Positions 1-12,451 of a stretch of DNA of 64,000 nucleotides are shown one piece after another; within the stretch, counting starts at the first letter, position 1; the number at the start of each line of letters is the position of its first letter. The stretch lies in the NCBI GenBank assembly GCA_007115705.1, contig QXEO01000234.1, positions 810,064 to 874,063 of the forward strand. Reading direction: 5' to 3'. The position numbers and the translations under genes were made by a program. This DNA comes from Dactylis glomerata. Taxonomy: Eukaryota > Streptophyta > Magnoliopsida > Poales > Poaceae. The notes under the pieces were generated by a model. That model was not told the origin of the DNA. It searched no databases and saw only the letters and a list, made by a program, of their open reading frames with translations.

Positions 1-806
1 GACTTCTCCCATGTCCTCAAGAACTAAACGAACTACTCACAAGACATCATATGGATCATGATCAGAGGAGAAATAATGGTAAATAACAATCTGAACATAA
101 ACCTTAATTCAACGGTTCCACTCAATAGCATCAACCACAAGAGTAATCAACACCGAGAAAGTTTCCCCTAAGAATTTAACAAAATTCAACTCAAGATGTT
201 ACAGCAGGATGGCGTGGTGATGGTGGAGATGAAGGTGTTGGTGATGGAGATGATGATGATGATGATCCTGATGAAGTCCCGTGCGATGGTGATGACGATG
301 GCGACGATCTTCCCTCTCCGGGAAGGAATTTCCCCGATAGATTCCTGCCTGCTGGAGAGCTTTTCTCTCTCTGGTGTTTTCCGCCCTGCAGAGGCAGCGG
401 TGTCTATCTCTGAGCCCCCCTTGACTTAGGTTTTCGGGGGCGATGAAATACGCGAAGGGGCGATGGCAGAAGTGGGCCAGGGTGGCCACACAATAGGCCG
501 GCGTGGCCATGGGTCAGGCCGCGCCCCCTGTGTGTGAGCCTGCCCCGTGGCCCCTCTCGACTCCTCCTTCTGGCTTCTTCAGTCTTCTGGTAAAATATAA
601 TTTTCTGGAATTTCCTGATCTTCCGAAATATGGTGTCTTGATAGTCCATTTTCCAGCAGAATCCTGACTCCGACAGCAAATCCTCCAATGATCATCAAAC
701 ATGTAAAAACAGAGGAAACAACATAAGTATCATCTCTAAATATGAAATATATCAATGAATAACAGTAAATTATGATACAAAATAGTGATGCAAAATGGAC
801 GTATCA
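1..806 (-). mobile_element. Element F: 3' LTR (partial), Athila/Sabrina-like
   Basis: Read on the minus strand the LTR begins TGATACGTCCATTTTGC at 806 and runs off the window at 1, so its other end is unseen. The sequence resembles the Triticeae Sabrina family (recognition, not a search). At 807-815 a C-rich run followed by AAGCTT is, on the minus strand, the polypurine tract expected just upstream of a 3' LTR. A GAT/ATG-rich microsatellite lies at about 220-300. Open frames here are short, overlap on both strands and are not genes. Confidence 0.75.
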
Positions 807-1601
807 ACCCCCCCCAAGCTTAGACCTCGCTTGTCCCCAAGAGAAAACTAAACTCGGTAAACATGACCACAGGTTTATGGAGTGAAGTGTCGATAATCAA
901 AATACGGACAAGAAGCATCACATTTACCAAGGCACAAATTATAATAGACAGCAACTTCCCTTTATATGATATAGACTTGCAGTAAGTAAAAGGGAATCAC
1001 AAACAAAGATGCACAAGGTAAACTATAATTGGTGGTGGCAAACCTTAGTTCTTGGTCAGAGAACAATGAATAAACTATACTTATTTTTGAACAAAGCCTT
1101 TTTAAAACAGAGCTAATATAGCAAAAACCATATGCTCAATGAAACAAACTTTTTGCAATCATAGAAAGCTTTCAAAGATATATTCCTTCAGAGAAAAGCA
1201 TTATACTAACAAAAGAAATTAGTAAACATGATTAAACGGATCAACATATGGATGAGTGAAACATAACAACTCAAATGCTTGCTTGAGATAGAAGGGAATA
1301 GGTTGACTCAACATAAAAGTAAAAGATAGGCCCTTCGCAGAGGGAAGCAGGGATTAAACATGTGCTAGAGCTTTTCATTTGTAAAATAGAGGTAAAAAGT
1401 TATTTTGAGAGGTGGTTGCTTTTGTCAACGACTAGCAACGGAGTTCTTGATATCTTCCATACTAAACAAGTGAGAGCGGTTCCGAGATGTTGATTAATTG
1501 GCACATTGGTGCTCTTTTATAGCTTGGCACACCTCCCCACCTTTTCCTTTCTCAAACCATGGCTAACCGATTCCATCGGGTGCCAACCAACTTTCACATA
1601 C
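807..1601 (-). mobile_element. Element F: non-coding internal region next to the 3' LTR
   Basis: AT-rich non-coding tract between pol and the 3' LTR of the Athila-like element. It resembles the matching tracts of elements D and C; for example the stretch ending in CTTTCACATAC at 1591-1601 recurs uninterrupted at about 46375-46400 in C. It stops where element A begins. No gene is visible. Confidence 0.7.
1597..1601. repeat. Target-site duplication CATAC, left copy (element A)
   Basis: CATAC immediately precedes the TG start of the left LTR and recurs at 19360-19364 after the right LTR. In the related element C (about 46378) the same site is uninterrupted, with CATAC present once, which confirms an insertion here. 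Confidence 0.9.
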
Positions 1602-4600
1602 TGTAACACCCCACTTTTTGTAACCCTGTTTAAGTAGTGTTTAGTGAGCCAAAAATGAGGGCCAACAAAAACTTTTTGTGCTTCATCAGATTTACTGGAG
1701 TATCTTGTATGTTCTCCTTGTTGGATGTGTGATTGCTGCTTTAAGTTGCTTTTTGTATAAGACTGTGGACCACCCCCCCTATTTCAAATGGTTTGACTTT
1801 GTGTGATAAATTGACTTTGTGTGACTTGTTTGACATTGGTTGAGTTCCTTGTGTGTAGCTCGGATCTACAAGTAGGCATGTGGCCTAACCAATCTAAATC
1901 AAATCTTTATAAGGTGGCCAGTGGGGATATTCTTATAAACTGCTTCAAATTATTTTCTATATAAAATCTATTTCGATGTTTCCCTCTTTGTAAAACCCTA
2001 CTACTCTATTCCATATGGAAGGAGTATTTATTTTCAAAACTTAGGTTTATCAGAAATCAGAAATGAGGTTCCCTCCTTATAAGCACTCATTTTATTTTAT
2101 TTCAATATCTTTATAAAATTATTTTCCCAACTACTTTACCTTTTTACAAAGATAGGAGATATGGGAAGAATACCTCTCTGGTATTATTCTTGTCTCTGAA
2201 AATTATGGGAATAGTACCCAGGGTTTATGAATGTTTTGAGATCTCTCTCTAATATTCCAAAAATCCCACTTGGCTAGAAATCAACTCTTGTTTGTAAACC
2301 GACCAAAACAAGTTGTTTTCCTCTCAATCCTAAAATCTCTAACTCTAATGTCTTAGTCTTACCATAAGACATTAGGAGCCCCTTTTTGAGGAATTTTAGA
2401 ACCAATCAAAATAGCCCAAGGAAAGCACCCATGGTGTTATTAGAATCATCTACATCCCATCTTAGGATGTTCCTCTCAGTTTTCGCAAAATATTTTCTTG
2501 CAGTCATTTTATCAAACACCTAGTGTGCAGAGTATCTTCGTGTCTGTTAACAGATTTAGTTTTCCAACCCTTGTATTTAAGCTCATCTGTTCTATCCATG
2601 ACGATGTACCTTCCTAGTACTCATATTTGGCATATGTTCTTCCATTCTTTCCATTACCACTTGGTCATCTGAGGCCATCTTCAAATTGTTTCAATCCTGT
2701 TTCTGAGGCTAATCAAATCACTGACCATTTGACTATTATCAGATACACTTTTGCTCCCACTTTTAAACTTCGAAATAAATTGTTCAGATACCATCCTATG
2801 ACCTATTCCTCTTATTTTTGATCTACTCTAACTACCTATGCACTTGCATGTGCATTTTGAGGTATGCCACCTATTTATGTGACTAGGTTTTGAACCCTAG
2901 TCAAAACTGATTTCACTTTCTAGTTTTCCTTGATCCTCTTGGTAATTTGTTAGCACTCATCGTAAAATCTCTCCGTAAATTCATTTCCTCTCTACTAGCA
3001 TTTGGAAATGTTATTCATGCACAATATCACTTCTCCTCCATCAAAATAACTATTTCTTTATCTCATCTTTCTTGCTTAACAAAATGCATATGATTGGTAA
3101 CTATGTTGTTTCATGCACTTTTTCTTCTCATCAAGTATTTTATAATCTCCTACCATGTTATCCTATTCCTATAGGACCCTATGGACCCAAAACCCTAGTG
3201 GTTCATCTTCAAATTTTCAAAACCTTGTCTCAAGTAGTATAGTGCAAATCTTCACATTCCAATTTTGGTGGTCTTGCCTATTCCCAAATAAAATCTTCCA
3301 AATTGGCAATACCAATTAATCTCACCAAACCACACCCACCTAATCCATCTATGCATGCCATTGTTTGGTGCATATGAGACTAGCCAACAATCCAAAAATT
3401 TGCATCATGCATGAAATCACCACCATATCTACCACTATCTAATTCAAAATTATTTGGAACTTCACCAAGTCACCACTTTGACCTCTCCAGCACCTTGACA
3501 CCCCTCTGGACGAAATGTACTATAGCAGCCACCCCTCACCCTTGTCCTTTAGTGCTTGGAAGGAGGAGAAAAGGGTCCATGCCACCAATTTGACTATCAA
3601 TAGAAAAATGCATGCAACAGCTTACCCCTCAGTTCTTGCTCAAGCAAGCCACCTCCTGGACCCCTCTCACACTCTCCACCGCCCTACCCAACCAACCAGA
3701 GCCCCTCCATGAGCCCCACATGCCCCAAACCGACATAACCCACTCCCCCTCGGTTATAAGCTTACAGGACACCCCAGCCCCTTTCCACTCCCTCATTTCA
3801 CTCCTGAACCTCTACTTAGCTCTCCCCAGAGCTCCTGCGCTGCCCCTTTGCTCTGCAGTGGTGAGGAGAGGGAGAGAGCCTCCTCTCGATCTGCAGGGAA
3901 GGAGGGCATGCTGCCGTCCATCTGGGCTCCCTCCGCTCTCTCTTTCTGCTTGCATGATCATCTCTCATCCGCAGCTACCTAACCCTGCCCTTACTCTAGA
4001 TCTAGGAGCCCTAGAGCATGGACCTCGGCGAGCCCCGAAGCAAGTCCGTCGGCCCCGATGCGCAGGTCCGCATCCCGGTGTCCATGCTGACCATCCCGCC
4101 CCTTGTTCAGCTCGCCGGACTGAGCCGCATCTCCCCGTCCAGTCCTCATCGCCGGGGAAGCCCCCGAGGTGAGCCCCTGCGAGGTCCCGACCCGGCTAGG
4201 GTTTCCGCCCTGTTCGTCCCGGCCAGAGGTAGGAGACGGCTGGGGGCCGTCGATCGTGACTTGATCGGACGGTCCCCGTCGCCCCATACCCCTTCGGCCC
4301 CTGCTGCCGCTGGCGGCCGGGCCCCGCATGTCAGGCGGCTAGAACCGCCGTTCCCGCGCGCGCTGCTCCTGGAGTGGGCCGGCCCAGTGCGGATCCGCCC
4401 CGGACCGCCAGATCCCGGCCTGTTCACATTTTTTTTAGTCAAACTATTCTGCTATTTAGGTTTTGCTGCTAGATTCAAAAATTCACCAAATATTCTCTGT
4501 TTATGAAAATCCAGTGATTCAAGTTTCTGTAGAATACTTGTTAAGTTACCTAGCTAATGGTACCTGCCCCATTCCATTTGGGCCCCTGTAGAAATACTTG

Positions 4601-7043
4601 AAGTTAATCTTGTAAAACAAGCATCCTTTTAGTCAAAATTGCAAATCTAGAGTTTTATAAATTGAAATGCTGTGTTTCCAATTTTCAGAGATGCTCTGAT
4701 ATGTTAGCTTGCATGTCCCACTGAGTTTGATATTTTAGGAGCTGTATATCTACAGGAGTAATTGTGTTGGCAAATAGTTTATTAAGTCTTGTTTATTTTG
4801 TCATTTGAAATAGAATGGGAATTTTGGCATGAAACCAATTTCTATGGTTTGTGCTTGGTAATAGCTTCCCAGAACACCCTCTGGTGCATTTTTCTGATGC
4901 TCAGAAAATATATGGGAATTATTTTGGTGTTCTAGTCATAGTTTCTATTAGTTAATTCATAGTAATTCAACCCCAAAGTGTTTTGGAGTGAATCCAACTT
5001 TGTTGGGTTCAGAAACTTGTTGTTTATCTGCAAGTGTGCTGAGTATGATATTTGACCTTTTTGAACACATGCATGCTTGTTGAAGTGAGATGGTGATTTA
5101 TTTGCTATGTTTGAAAAACCCTAGTTCTAATAGGATTAACTTGCTACTAAAAATCTATGAAATCTTATTTTAGATTCTAAACATGTTTGTTTCTGATACT
5201 CTCTGATTATGTGATGTTGAGTGATGAAGTGCTTGTGACTTGTGTATGCATGTATGCTTATTGTGTGCTTTTATTTTTTTTCGGCGATAGAATCAAACGT
5301 GAGTGTGCGGAGGAGGGGGAAGTCTTTGAGTATCAAGAAGAGGAAGACCAGGGACAAGCCACTCAAGGCAAGCCATCTACTTGTTGCATACCTGAATCCT
5401 AATAATTCACCTTGCATTGTTTTACTACTGTTTTCTTTTTATGCATGGTTTCTATATTGCTATTATTCTCTATATAGCAATAGTTGACGACTTAGCTCCA
5501 CAAGTCGACTTGATATCATCATTTGAGATGACACCCCGTGTGACCTACTCAACACCCCCTTTTTACTAGAGACTTGATGGTTAGCATCAAGGTCCTTGAG
5601 AAAACTTGTAGTGGAGCCAAAAACTCTAGGATGGGAACACTCTCTGGAAAGATTTCGAAAGAGTTTTCGAAAACCTTGGAGTAGTGACTACTCCACTGAA
5701 ATGTTTTTCAAAGGGTTTTATAAACATGGAGTTGGACATGGGAGACAAAGGAGTTGGTGGTTTTATGAAAAGTGGCATTGTGTATAAGTGTTCGCCAAAC
5801 CAATTACTCCCGTGCAACCACATTACCCTGGTATGGGACGGGGCTTAGTCCGAAGTTTGTCTGCTTTAGTGCGGGGAGCCTCGTACTATATAAGGGTTTG
5901 TAGGACCCCAGAATCCGGGTTGTCGCAAGTGGTGGGCAACAGTATAGCGGGCCCGCCAATAGGCTACCCGTCCGGAAGACACTTGGGTTTCTCCCGCCGT
6001 GGCACTGGAACTACGCTCGATGGAGGTAGACGGCCAGGGTTTGCCGGGGAAGTTAACTCCACATGGTAGGCACCCGTACTAAGGTAGATGAATGGAAGGC
6101 TCTGATCGGGTGCTTGTCGTGGCATAGGATGCTATGCGGGGATGATGCCCATACGATGAGTGTCCGGATGGTGTGGGTAAAGTGTACAACCTCTGCAGAG
6201 TATAATCTATTCGAATAGCCGAGTCCTCGGTTATGGACGGTTGGAATGGCCATACTTAACCTGTGTCGAGTTTTGGTTTTACAAAATGTTTTCGAGAAAA
6301 TGGAGAAAGGTGCCGGACGGAGTCCTCGGAGGGTACTGCCGTGGCACGGTTATGGTTCGGAGTACTTGCAGGGTACTGCCGAGGGAATGGAGATGGTCAT
6401 GTGTGATTGACCTGGTCTTACAAAGGAAGGTGGTCATGTTTGATTGACCACCGGCTCTCTCTTGAAAACCAAATGAGTTTCCCCCTTTCCTAGAGATTTT
6501 ACTAACAAGGTTTTCTAAATGTTTTCTTTAATAAGGATATAGAAATGTCGTAAGACATGCTATATCGACATGAGAAATTGACTAGATAGGATAAACTATA
6601 TTAGAGCCTTTCCCCTTGCTACAGCCAAACTGCATGACAACACTTCTTCTTAGATGGTTTGCGAGTACAATTCCAAATGTACTCACGGCTTTGTCCCTGG
6701 CTATTAACTTGGTCATATTATGAAGAAGGTTATGAGGATGATGGTGAGGAGTTCGAGAACTCTGGTGCGAACTAGGAACGTCTCCCAGTCAGTTGCCTGT
6801 AGGGTAGTAGGCACGACGTGGGTCATCAACGCTGCTTGGTATCTGCTGCTTAGGTGTAGACTTGCCCTGCGTGGCAATATCATGCTTGGTCATGTGACCA
6901 ATTGTAAGTATATTATTCGGTACTGTAAAGGATGATGTAATTCTGTTATCAACTCGGATATGTGGATTCACGACACACTGATCATGGGATCGTGAATTGT
7001 ATGCATACTGGGTATTCCGGATGGGTAATCCGGGGTCCCCACA
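1602..7043 (+). repeat. Element A: left (5') LTR, 5442 bp
   Basis: Starts TGTAACACC and ends GGTCCCCACA. A TATA-like TTATAA at 3754-3759 is followed by C/T-rich sequence, a plausible transcription start; this would make U3 about 2.2 kb and R-U5 about 3.25 kb. A GC-rich, CpG-rich segment lies at about 3850-4430. A candidate intron runs from a GT donor at 4169-4170 to an AG acceptor ending at 5290, after a pyrimidine-rich run. Small frames such as the one opening at 4018 are shared with the right LTR but match nothing I recognise. Confidence 0.85.
3754..3759 (+). promoter_or_regulatory. TATA-like box of the element A left LTR
   Basis: TTATAA sits in a C-rich context and is present at the same place in the right LTR (16090-16095) and, reversed, in the inverted interior copy (10281-10286). 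Conservation in all three copies supports a promoter role; the start site itself is inferred. Confidence 0.5.
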
Positions 7044-7046
7044 GAG

Positions 7047-10000
7047 TCATACCCGAGCTGATAACAGAATTACATCATCCATTACAGTACCGAATAATAG
7101 ACTTGCAATTGGTCACATGACCAAGTATGATATTGCCACGCAGGGCAAGTCTACAACTAAGTAGCGGATACCAAGCAGCGTTGATGACCCACGTCATGCC
7201 TACTACCCTACAGGCAACTAATTGGGAGACGTTCCTAGTTCACACCGGCGTCGTCGTAACCATCGTCACCTTCCGAGTAGTCTTCTCCATAGTCTGACCA
7301 AGTTAATAGCCAGGGACAAAGCCATGAGTACATTTTGGAATTGTACTCGCAAACCATCTAAGGGGAGAGAGTTGATATGCAGTATGGCTGTAACAAGGAT
7401 AGGCTCTAGTCTAGTTTACTTCCTTCAGAGCAAGGTTTTCTCGTGTCGATATAGCATGTCCAGAACCATGTTCTACGACATCTCTATATCCTTATTAAAA
7501 ACATTTATAAAACAATTTTAGTAAAATCCCTAGGAAGGGGGAAACCCTTTTTATTTCAAAACCCAGGTCAATCAAACATGACCATCTCCATTCATAAGAC
7601 CAGGTCAATCACACATGACCATCTCCATTTCCTCGGCAGTACCCTACAAGTACTCCGAACCATTCCTGTGCCACGGCAGTACCCTCCGAGTACTCCGTCC
7701 GGCACATTCCTCCATTTTTCCGAAAACCACTTTTAAGACCAAAACCGACATAGGTTAAGTATGGCCATTCCAACCGTCCATGACCGAGGACTCGGCTATT
7801 CGAATAGATTACACTCTGCAGAGGTTGTACACTTTACCCACACCATCCGATAAATCCGCCGGGATACCACCACAGACCGTCATACACAAGTATGCGGGGT
7901 TCGGATAATCGATCAGAGCCTTCCATCTATCCACCTTAGTACGGGTACCTACCCTATGGAGTATACATCCCCGGCAAACCCTGGCCGTCTACCTCCGTCG
8001 AGCGTAGTTCCAGTGCCACGGCGGGAGAAACCCAAGTGTCTTCCGGGCGGGTAGCCTATTGGCGGGCCCGCTATACCGTTGCCCACCACTTGCGACAACC
8101 CGGATTCCAGGGTCCTACAAACCCTTATATAGTGCGAGGCTCCCCGCACTAAGGCAGATAAACTTCGGACTAAGCCCCGTCCCATACCAGGGTAATGTGG
8201 TTGCACGGGTTAAATTGGTTTGGCGAATACTTATACACAATGCCTTTTTCTTAAACCCACCATCTCCTTTTTCCTCCATTTTCCAGAATATATTTTCCTG
8301 AAATCACTTCAGTGGAATAGAGCACTATTCCAAGGTTTTCGAAACCATTTTTCAAAGTCCCATTTGAGTGTTCCCAACCTAGAGTTTTTGCTCCACTACA
8401 AAGTTTTCCAAAGGCTATGATGCTAACCATCATGCCACTAATTCTGGGGAATAAGTAGGTGTCAAGATAGGGGTCATCCATGAGGATGATATCATTTGAC
8501 TTGTGGAGCTAAGTCACCAACAATTGCTATTTAGAGGCAATAGCAACAGAGAACAATGCATTTTCATAAACAGTAATAAATCATGCAATAAGTAAAATTG
8601 GGATCAGTTATGCAACAAGTTTAGATGGCTTGCCTTGAATAGCTATGTCCCTGGGCTCCTTCCTTAAAAGAAGTACTCAATGTGTTCCACTTTATTCTTA
8701 CGCATTCTTGAGGTAGTCCTCTTCCTCTCCGATGGCGTTCGAATCTAGCGTCGCAAAATGAAAGAAAAGCATTCAATCAACACACAAGCATGCAAGGAAC
8801 AAACATTTAACAAGCCATCTCAAACACACAACCAGAGAGTATCAGAAACAAACATGTTTAGAAATCAAATCAACATTTTATAGATTCTAGTTATTAAGTT
8901 AATCCTATTAGAAACTAGGGTTTCTTAATTAAAGTAACACAACATCATTCCACTCCAATCAAGCATGCAGACATCCAAATGGATCAAACAACATACCCAG
9001 CACACTTGCATGTAGACAACAATCTTAAGAACCTAACAAAGTTGGATTTACCCAAAAACAATTTGTGGTTGATTTCCTATGAATTAAACAATAGGAAATA
9101 ACACTAGAATACCAAAATAAATCTCAGATATTCTATGAACATCATAAAAATGTGCCAGAGGGTGTTTTGGAAAGCTATTACCAAGCACAAACCATAGGAA
9201 TTGGTTTCATGCTAAAATTCCTATTTTATTTCAAATGACAAAATAAACAAGACTTAATAAACTATTTGCCAAAACAATTACTAATGTAGATATACAGCTT
9301 CTAAAATATCAAACTCAGTGGGACATGCAAGCTAACATATCAGAGCATCTCTGGAAATTGGAAACACAACATTTCAATTTATAAAACTCTAGATTTGCAT
9401 TTTTAGATAAAAAGGGACTAGGTCTACACACTAATTCCACAATTTACCTACAGGGGTCAATAATTCATGCATGTCATATCTCTGGATAGTACACATTAAG
9501 AGAAACTCATAGGAATTTGAATCACTCAATTTGGGTTCATATTTATTTTTCTACGAATTTTGGAAGTTCACAGATCTGAGAAAAGAGTAATGGAATCTCC
9601 TAAAAAAAATATAACCGGGCCAGATCTGAACAACTCCGGGCTAAAACGGCGCAGGCCAGCCCAGTTCTCCCCGCGAGAGCGCGGGAGACCGGATTCAAAA
9701 GGCCCGACGAGTGGGCTCTGCCGGTCAGCGGCAGGAGGAGGCCAAAGGGGTATGGGGCGACCCGGGCCGTCGGATCAAGTCCAGATTGACGGTCTATGGT
9801 CGTCTTCTTCCTCTGGCCTCGGGAAACAGAGGGGAAACACTAGCAGGGGTCGACGGGGCTCAGGGGGCTCACCTTGGGGCTTCCCGAACGACGAGGAGGC
9901 GATAGGGCGGCGCGGCGCTCGACGACGAGCTCAACAATGTGCGGGTCTTCCGCTCTGGATGCTGGGTTGCAGATCTGCACGCCGACAGCGAGGAGGATCC

Positions 10001-12451
10001 CGTCGGTGCTCCCAGGGGTCGGTGAACCAGCGCTCCTAGGTCAAGAAGAAGGGCGGGTTAGGTAGCTCTGGATTAGTAGAGTTCCTACAAACAGAAAGAG
10101 AGGGCCAAGAGGTTCCAAATCGATGTCATTTCGCCCTCCTTCCTCGTAGATCAAAAACTAGGTTTTTTCTCCTCCTCCTTTGCTGCAGATCATGGGGCAG
10201 TTCTTAGGGCCCTGGGAGGGTAAGGTGGTGATGTGGGGGTGAAATGAGACGGCAGGGAGAGGCTGGGGTGCTGTGTGGGTTTATAACCAGAGAGGGGGCG
10301 TGTTAGGTCGGTTTGGGTTTGTGGGGTAGCTTGGTGGCCTCTGGTTGGGCAAGGGGGATGGTGGAGTGGGTGTGTGGGGTTCAGGAGAGTGCCTTGGTCG
10401 AGAAGGATCAGAGAGAGAGAGAGGTGAGAGGGGCTGCTGCAAGGTTTCCTTAAATATTGCACAAGATTGGCATGAATCTTCTCCTCCTCCTTCCAACCAC
10501 TAAAAGACAAGAGGGGGAGGTGCTGCTACAGTGCTTGGCCGACCAGAGAGGGGTGGGGGTGCTGGAGAAGGCTGGGTGGTGGTTTGGTGGGATTTCAAAT
10601 GATTTTGAATTAATTAGCAATAGATATGGAGGGGAATGCATGCATGATGCATTTCCTTGAATTTTGGGTTTGACCTTTATTGCGTCAAGCAATATCAGGA
10701 AGGATGGATCAAGAAGATGGGATTGGGTGTGATTAACAATATTGCCAAGTTGGCAAAGCTTTGGTATTAAAAGGATCACCAAAATGTGCATTGTGAAGTT
10801 GGTCTAGAATTTATGCTTGTAACAAGATTTTGAAGGGAGGGGACTATGGTGTTGGGTTCATAGAATTTTATATGCACAAGATAGCATGGTGGAGTTTCAA
10901 CAAATTTATTTGATGAGGAAATATGCAATAATGGCTTAGTTGACATTCCCATGCATTTTGGTTAATAGGAAGATAGAATAAGGAGATGGTCTCATAAAAT
11001 ATATTTGTACTAAAAAAGAGATGATAGAAGGCATGAATAATATTTACAAATGTTATTTAAGGAAGGTTTGGATTCATAAAAAGAGTTGATGGTGGATGTT
11101 GGCAAGTGACCGAGAGGATTAAGGGAAAATGAGAAGGGTGAAAATAGTTTTGACTAGGGTTCAAAACATAGTCACATAAATAGGTGGTATGCTTCAAAAT
11201 GCACCAACAAGTGCATGGATAGTGAGAGTAGGTCAAAGGGAAGAGGAATAGGTCAAAGAATGGTCTCTGAACAATTTATCTCGAAATTTAAAAGTGGGAG
11301 CAAAAGTGCATCTGATAATAGTCAAATGGTCAGTGATTTGATTAGGGTCAGAAACAGGATTAGAACAAGTATCAGGTGGCCTCAAAGGACCAAGTGGTAA
11401 TGGAAAGAATGGAAGAACACATGTCAAATATGAGTTCTAGGAAGGTACATTGTCATGGATAGAATAGATGGGCTTAATACAAGTGTTGGAAAATTGAATC
11501 TGTTAACAGACACGAAGATAGTCTGCACACTAGGTGTTTGATAAAATGACTGCAAGAAAATATTTTGCGAAAACTGAGAGGAGCCTCCTAAGATAGGATG
11601 TAGATGATTCCAATATCACCATGGGTGCTTTCCTTGGGCTAGTTTGATTAGTTTTAGAATTCCTCAATAAGGGGCTCCTAATGTCCTATGGTAAGACTAA
11701 GACATTAGAGTCAGGGCTTTAGGATTGAGAGGGAAAAAAATAACAGGATATGTTTTATTTGAAAGATAGAACGAAAAGAACTTACATGGGACAAAATAGT
11801 AATTGATGGGTTTTGAATAGGTTAGGCCACAGGCCTACCTGAGGATCATATCTACACACAAGTAATTCATCAAAGTCAAACAAAGTCACACAAAGTCAAC
11901 TCACCACACATGGTCAATCATTTGCAGCTAATCTAGCATCACCAGAAACAATGGTTGAGCAAGTGTTCCATAGTGATCAAGCCATGGGAAGTTGAAAGGA
12001 GTTTTCAAAGAAAGGAGTAAGGCTTTGGTAGATATTTTCATAAACAAATGGAGACATAATCATCTCCTTTATCAAGTTTTCTCAAAGGTGTTTTGAAAGA
12101 TCACTTATCAAAGGTGTATAAAATCATAGTTTTATAAAATAGTGGGATCACAACACTATATCCCTATAGCTTTGTAAATACAAGTTTTGGTAAAGACCTT
12201 TTTTTTTGAAATGGGTCTTGGCTCCTATTTTTAGACCATAAAACATTTTGAAAATAAAAGGAGGTGCCAAGATACTTTATTTTGAGAAAAGGCTTAGAGG
12301 TACGAGTGAGGGCATGATCACAACAACACAAGGATTGTGTTGGTCCACAAACTTATTCATTAAACCACACTCTCAAACAATATTTTTCACAACAATCTAG
12401 GTAAACATGCAGGAAACTCACTTTTATGCTTCTTGAGTGTGTGATGTTACA
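7047..12451 (-). repeat. Element A: inverted, diverged copy of the LTR inside the element
   Basis: From 7047 (CATACCCGAG) onward the minus strand matches the LTR, starting about 85 bp inside its 3' end. Matching landmarks include the block at 7949-8206 against 5788-6069 plus, the GC-rich core at 9600-10030 against about 4000-4430, the TATA-like box at 10281-10286, and 11233-11427 against 2627-2821 plus. Similarity by eye is roughly 80-90 percent with many indels, much lower than between the two outer LTRs. It is clear to about 11905. Beyond that sequence differs, but at 12451 the minus strand reads TGTAACATCACAC, a plausible LTR start, so the copy may be a nearly whole LTR of a related family. 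No target duplication flanks it. Confidence 0.8.

Noticed and set aside
196..702. Short proteins with M- or H-rich repeats near the left edge
   Set aside because: They come from a GAT/CAT microsatellite within the Sabrina-like LTR.
3612..4506. Protein-coding gene inside the element A LTR
   Set aside because: Several overlapping frames exist on both strands in a CpG-rich segment; none matches a known domain, and the inverted copy does not conserve them.
7044..7065. Primer-binding site after the left LTR of A
   Set aside because: The sequence GAGTCATACCCGAGC does not begin with TGG or resemble a known tRNA 3' end; it is the start of the inverted copy.
7044..12451. Simple insertion of an inverted solo LTR
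   Set aside because: One end lacks about 85 bp and no flanking 5-bp duplication is present, so a clean solo-LTR insertion does not fit.
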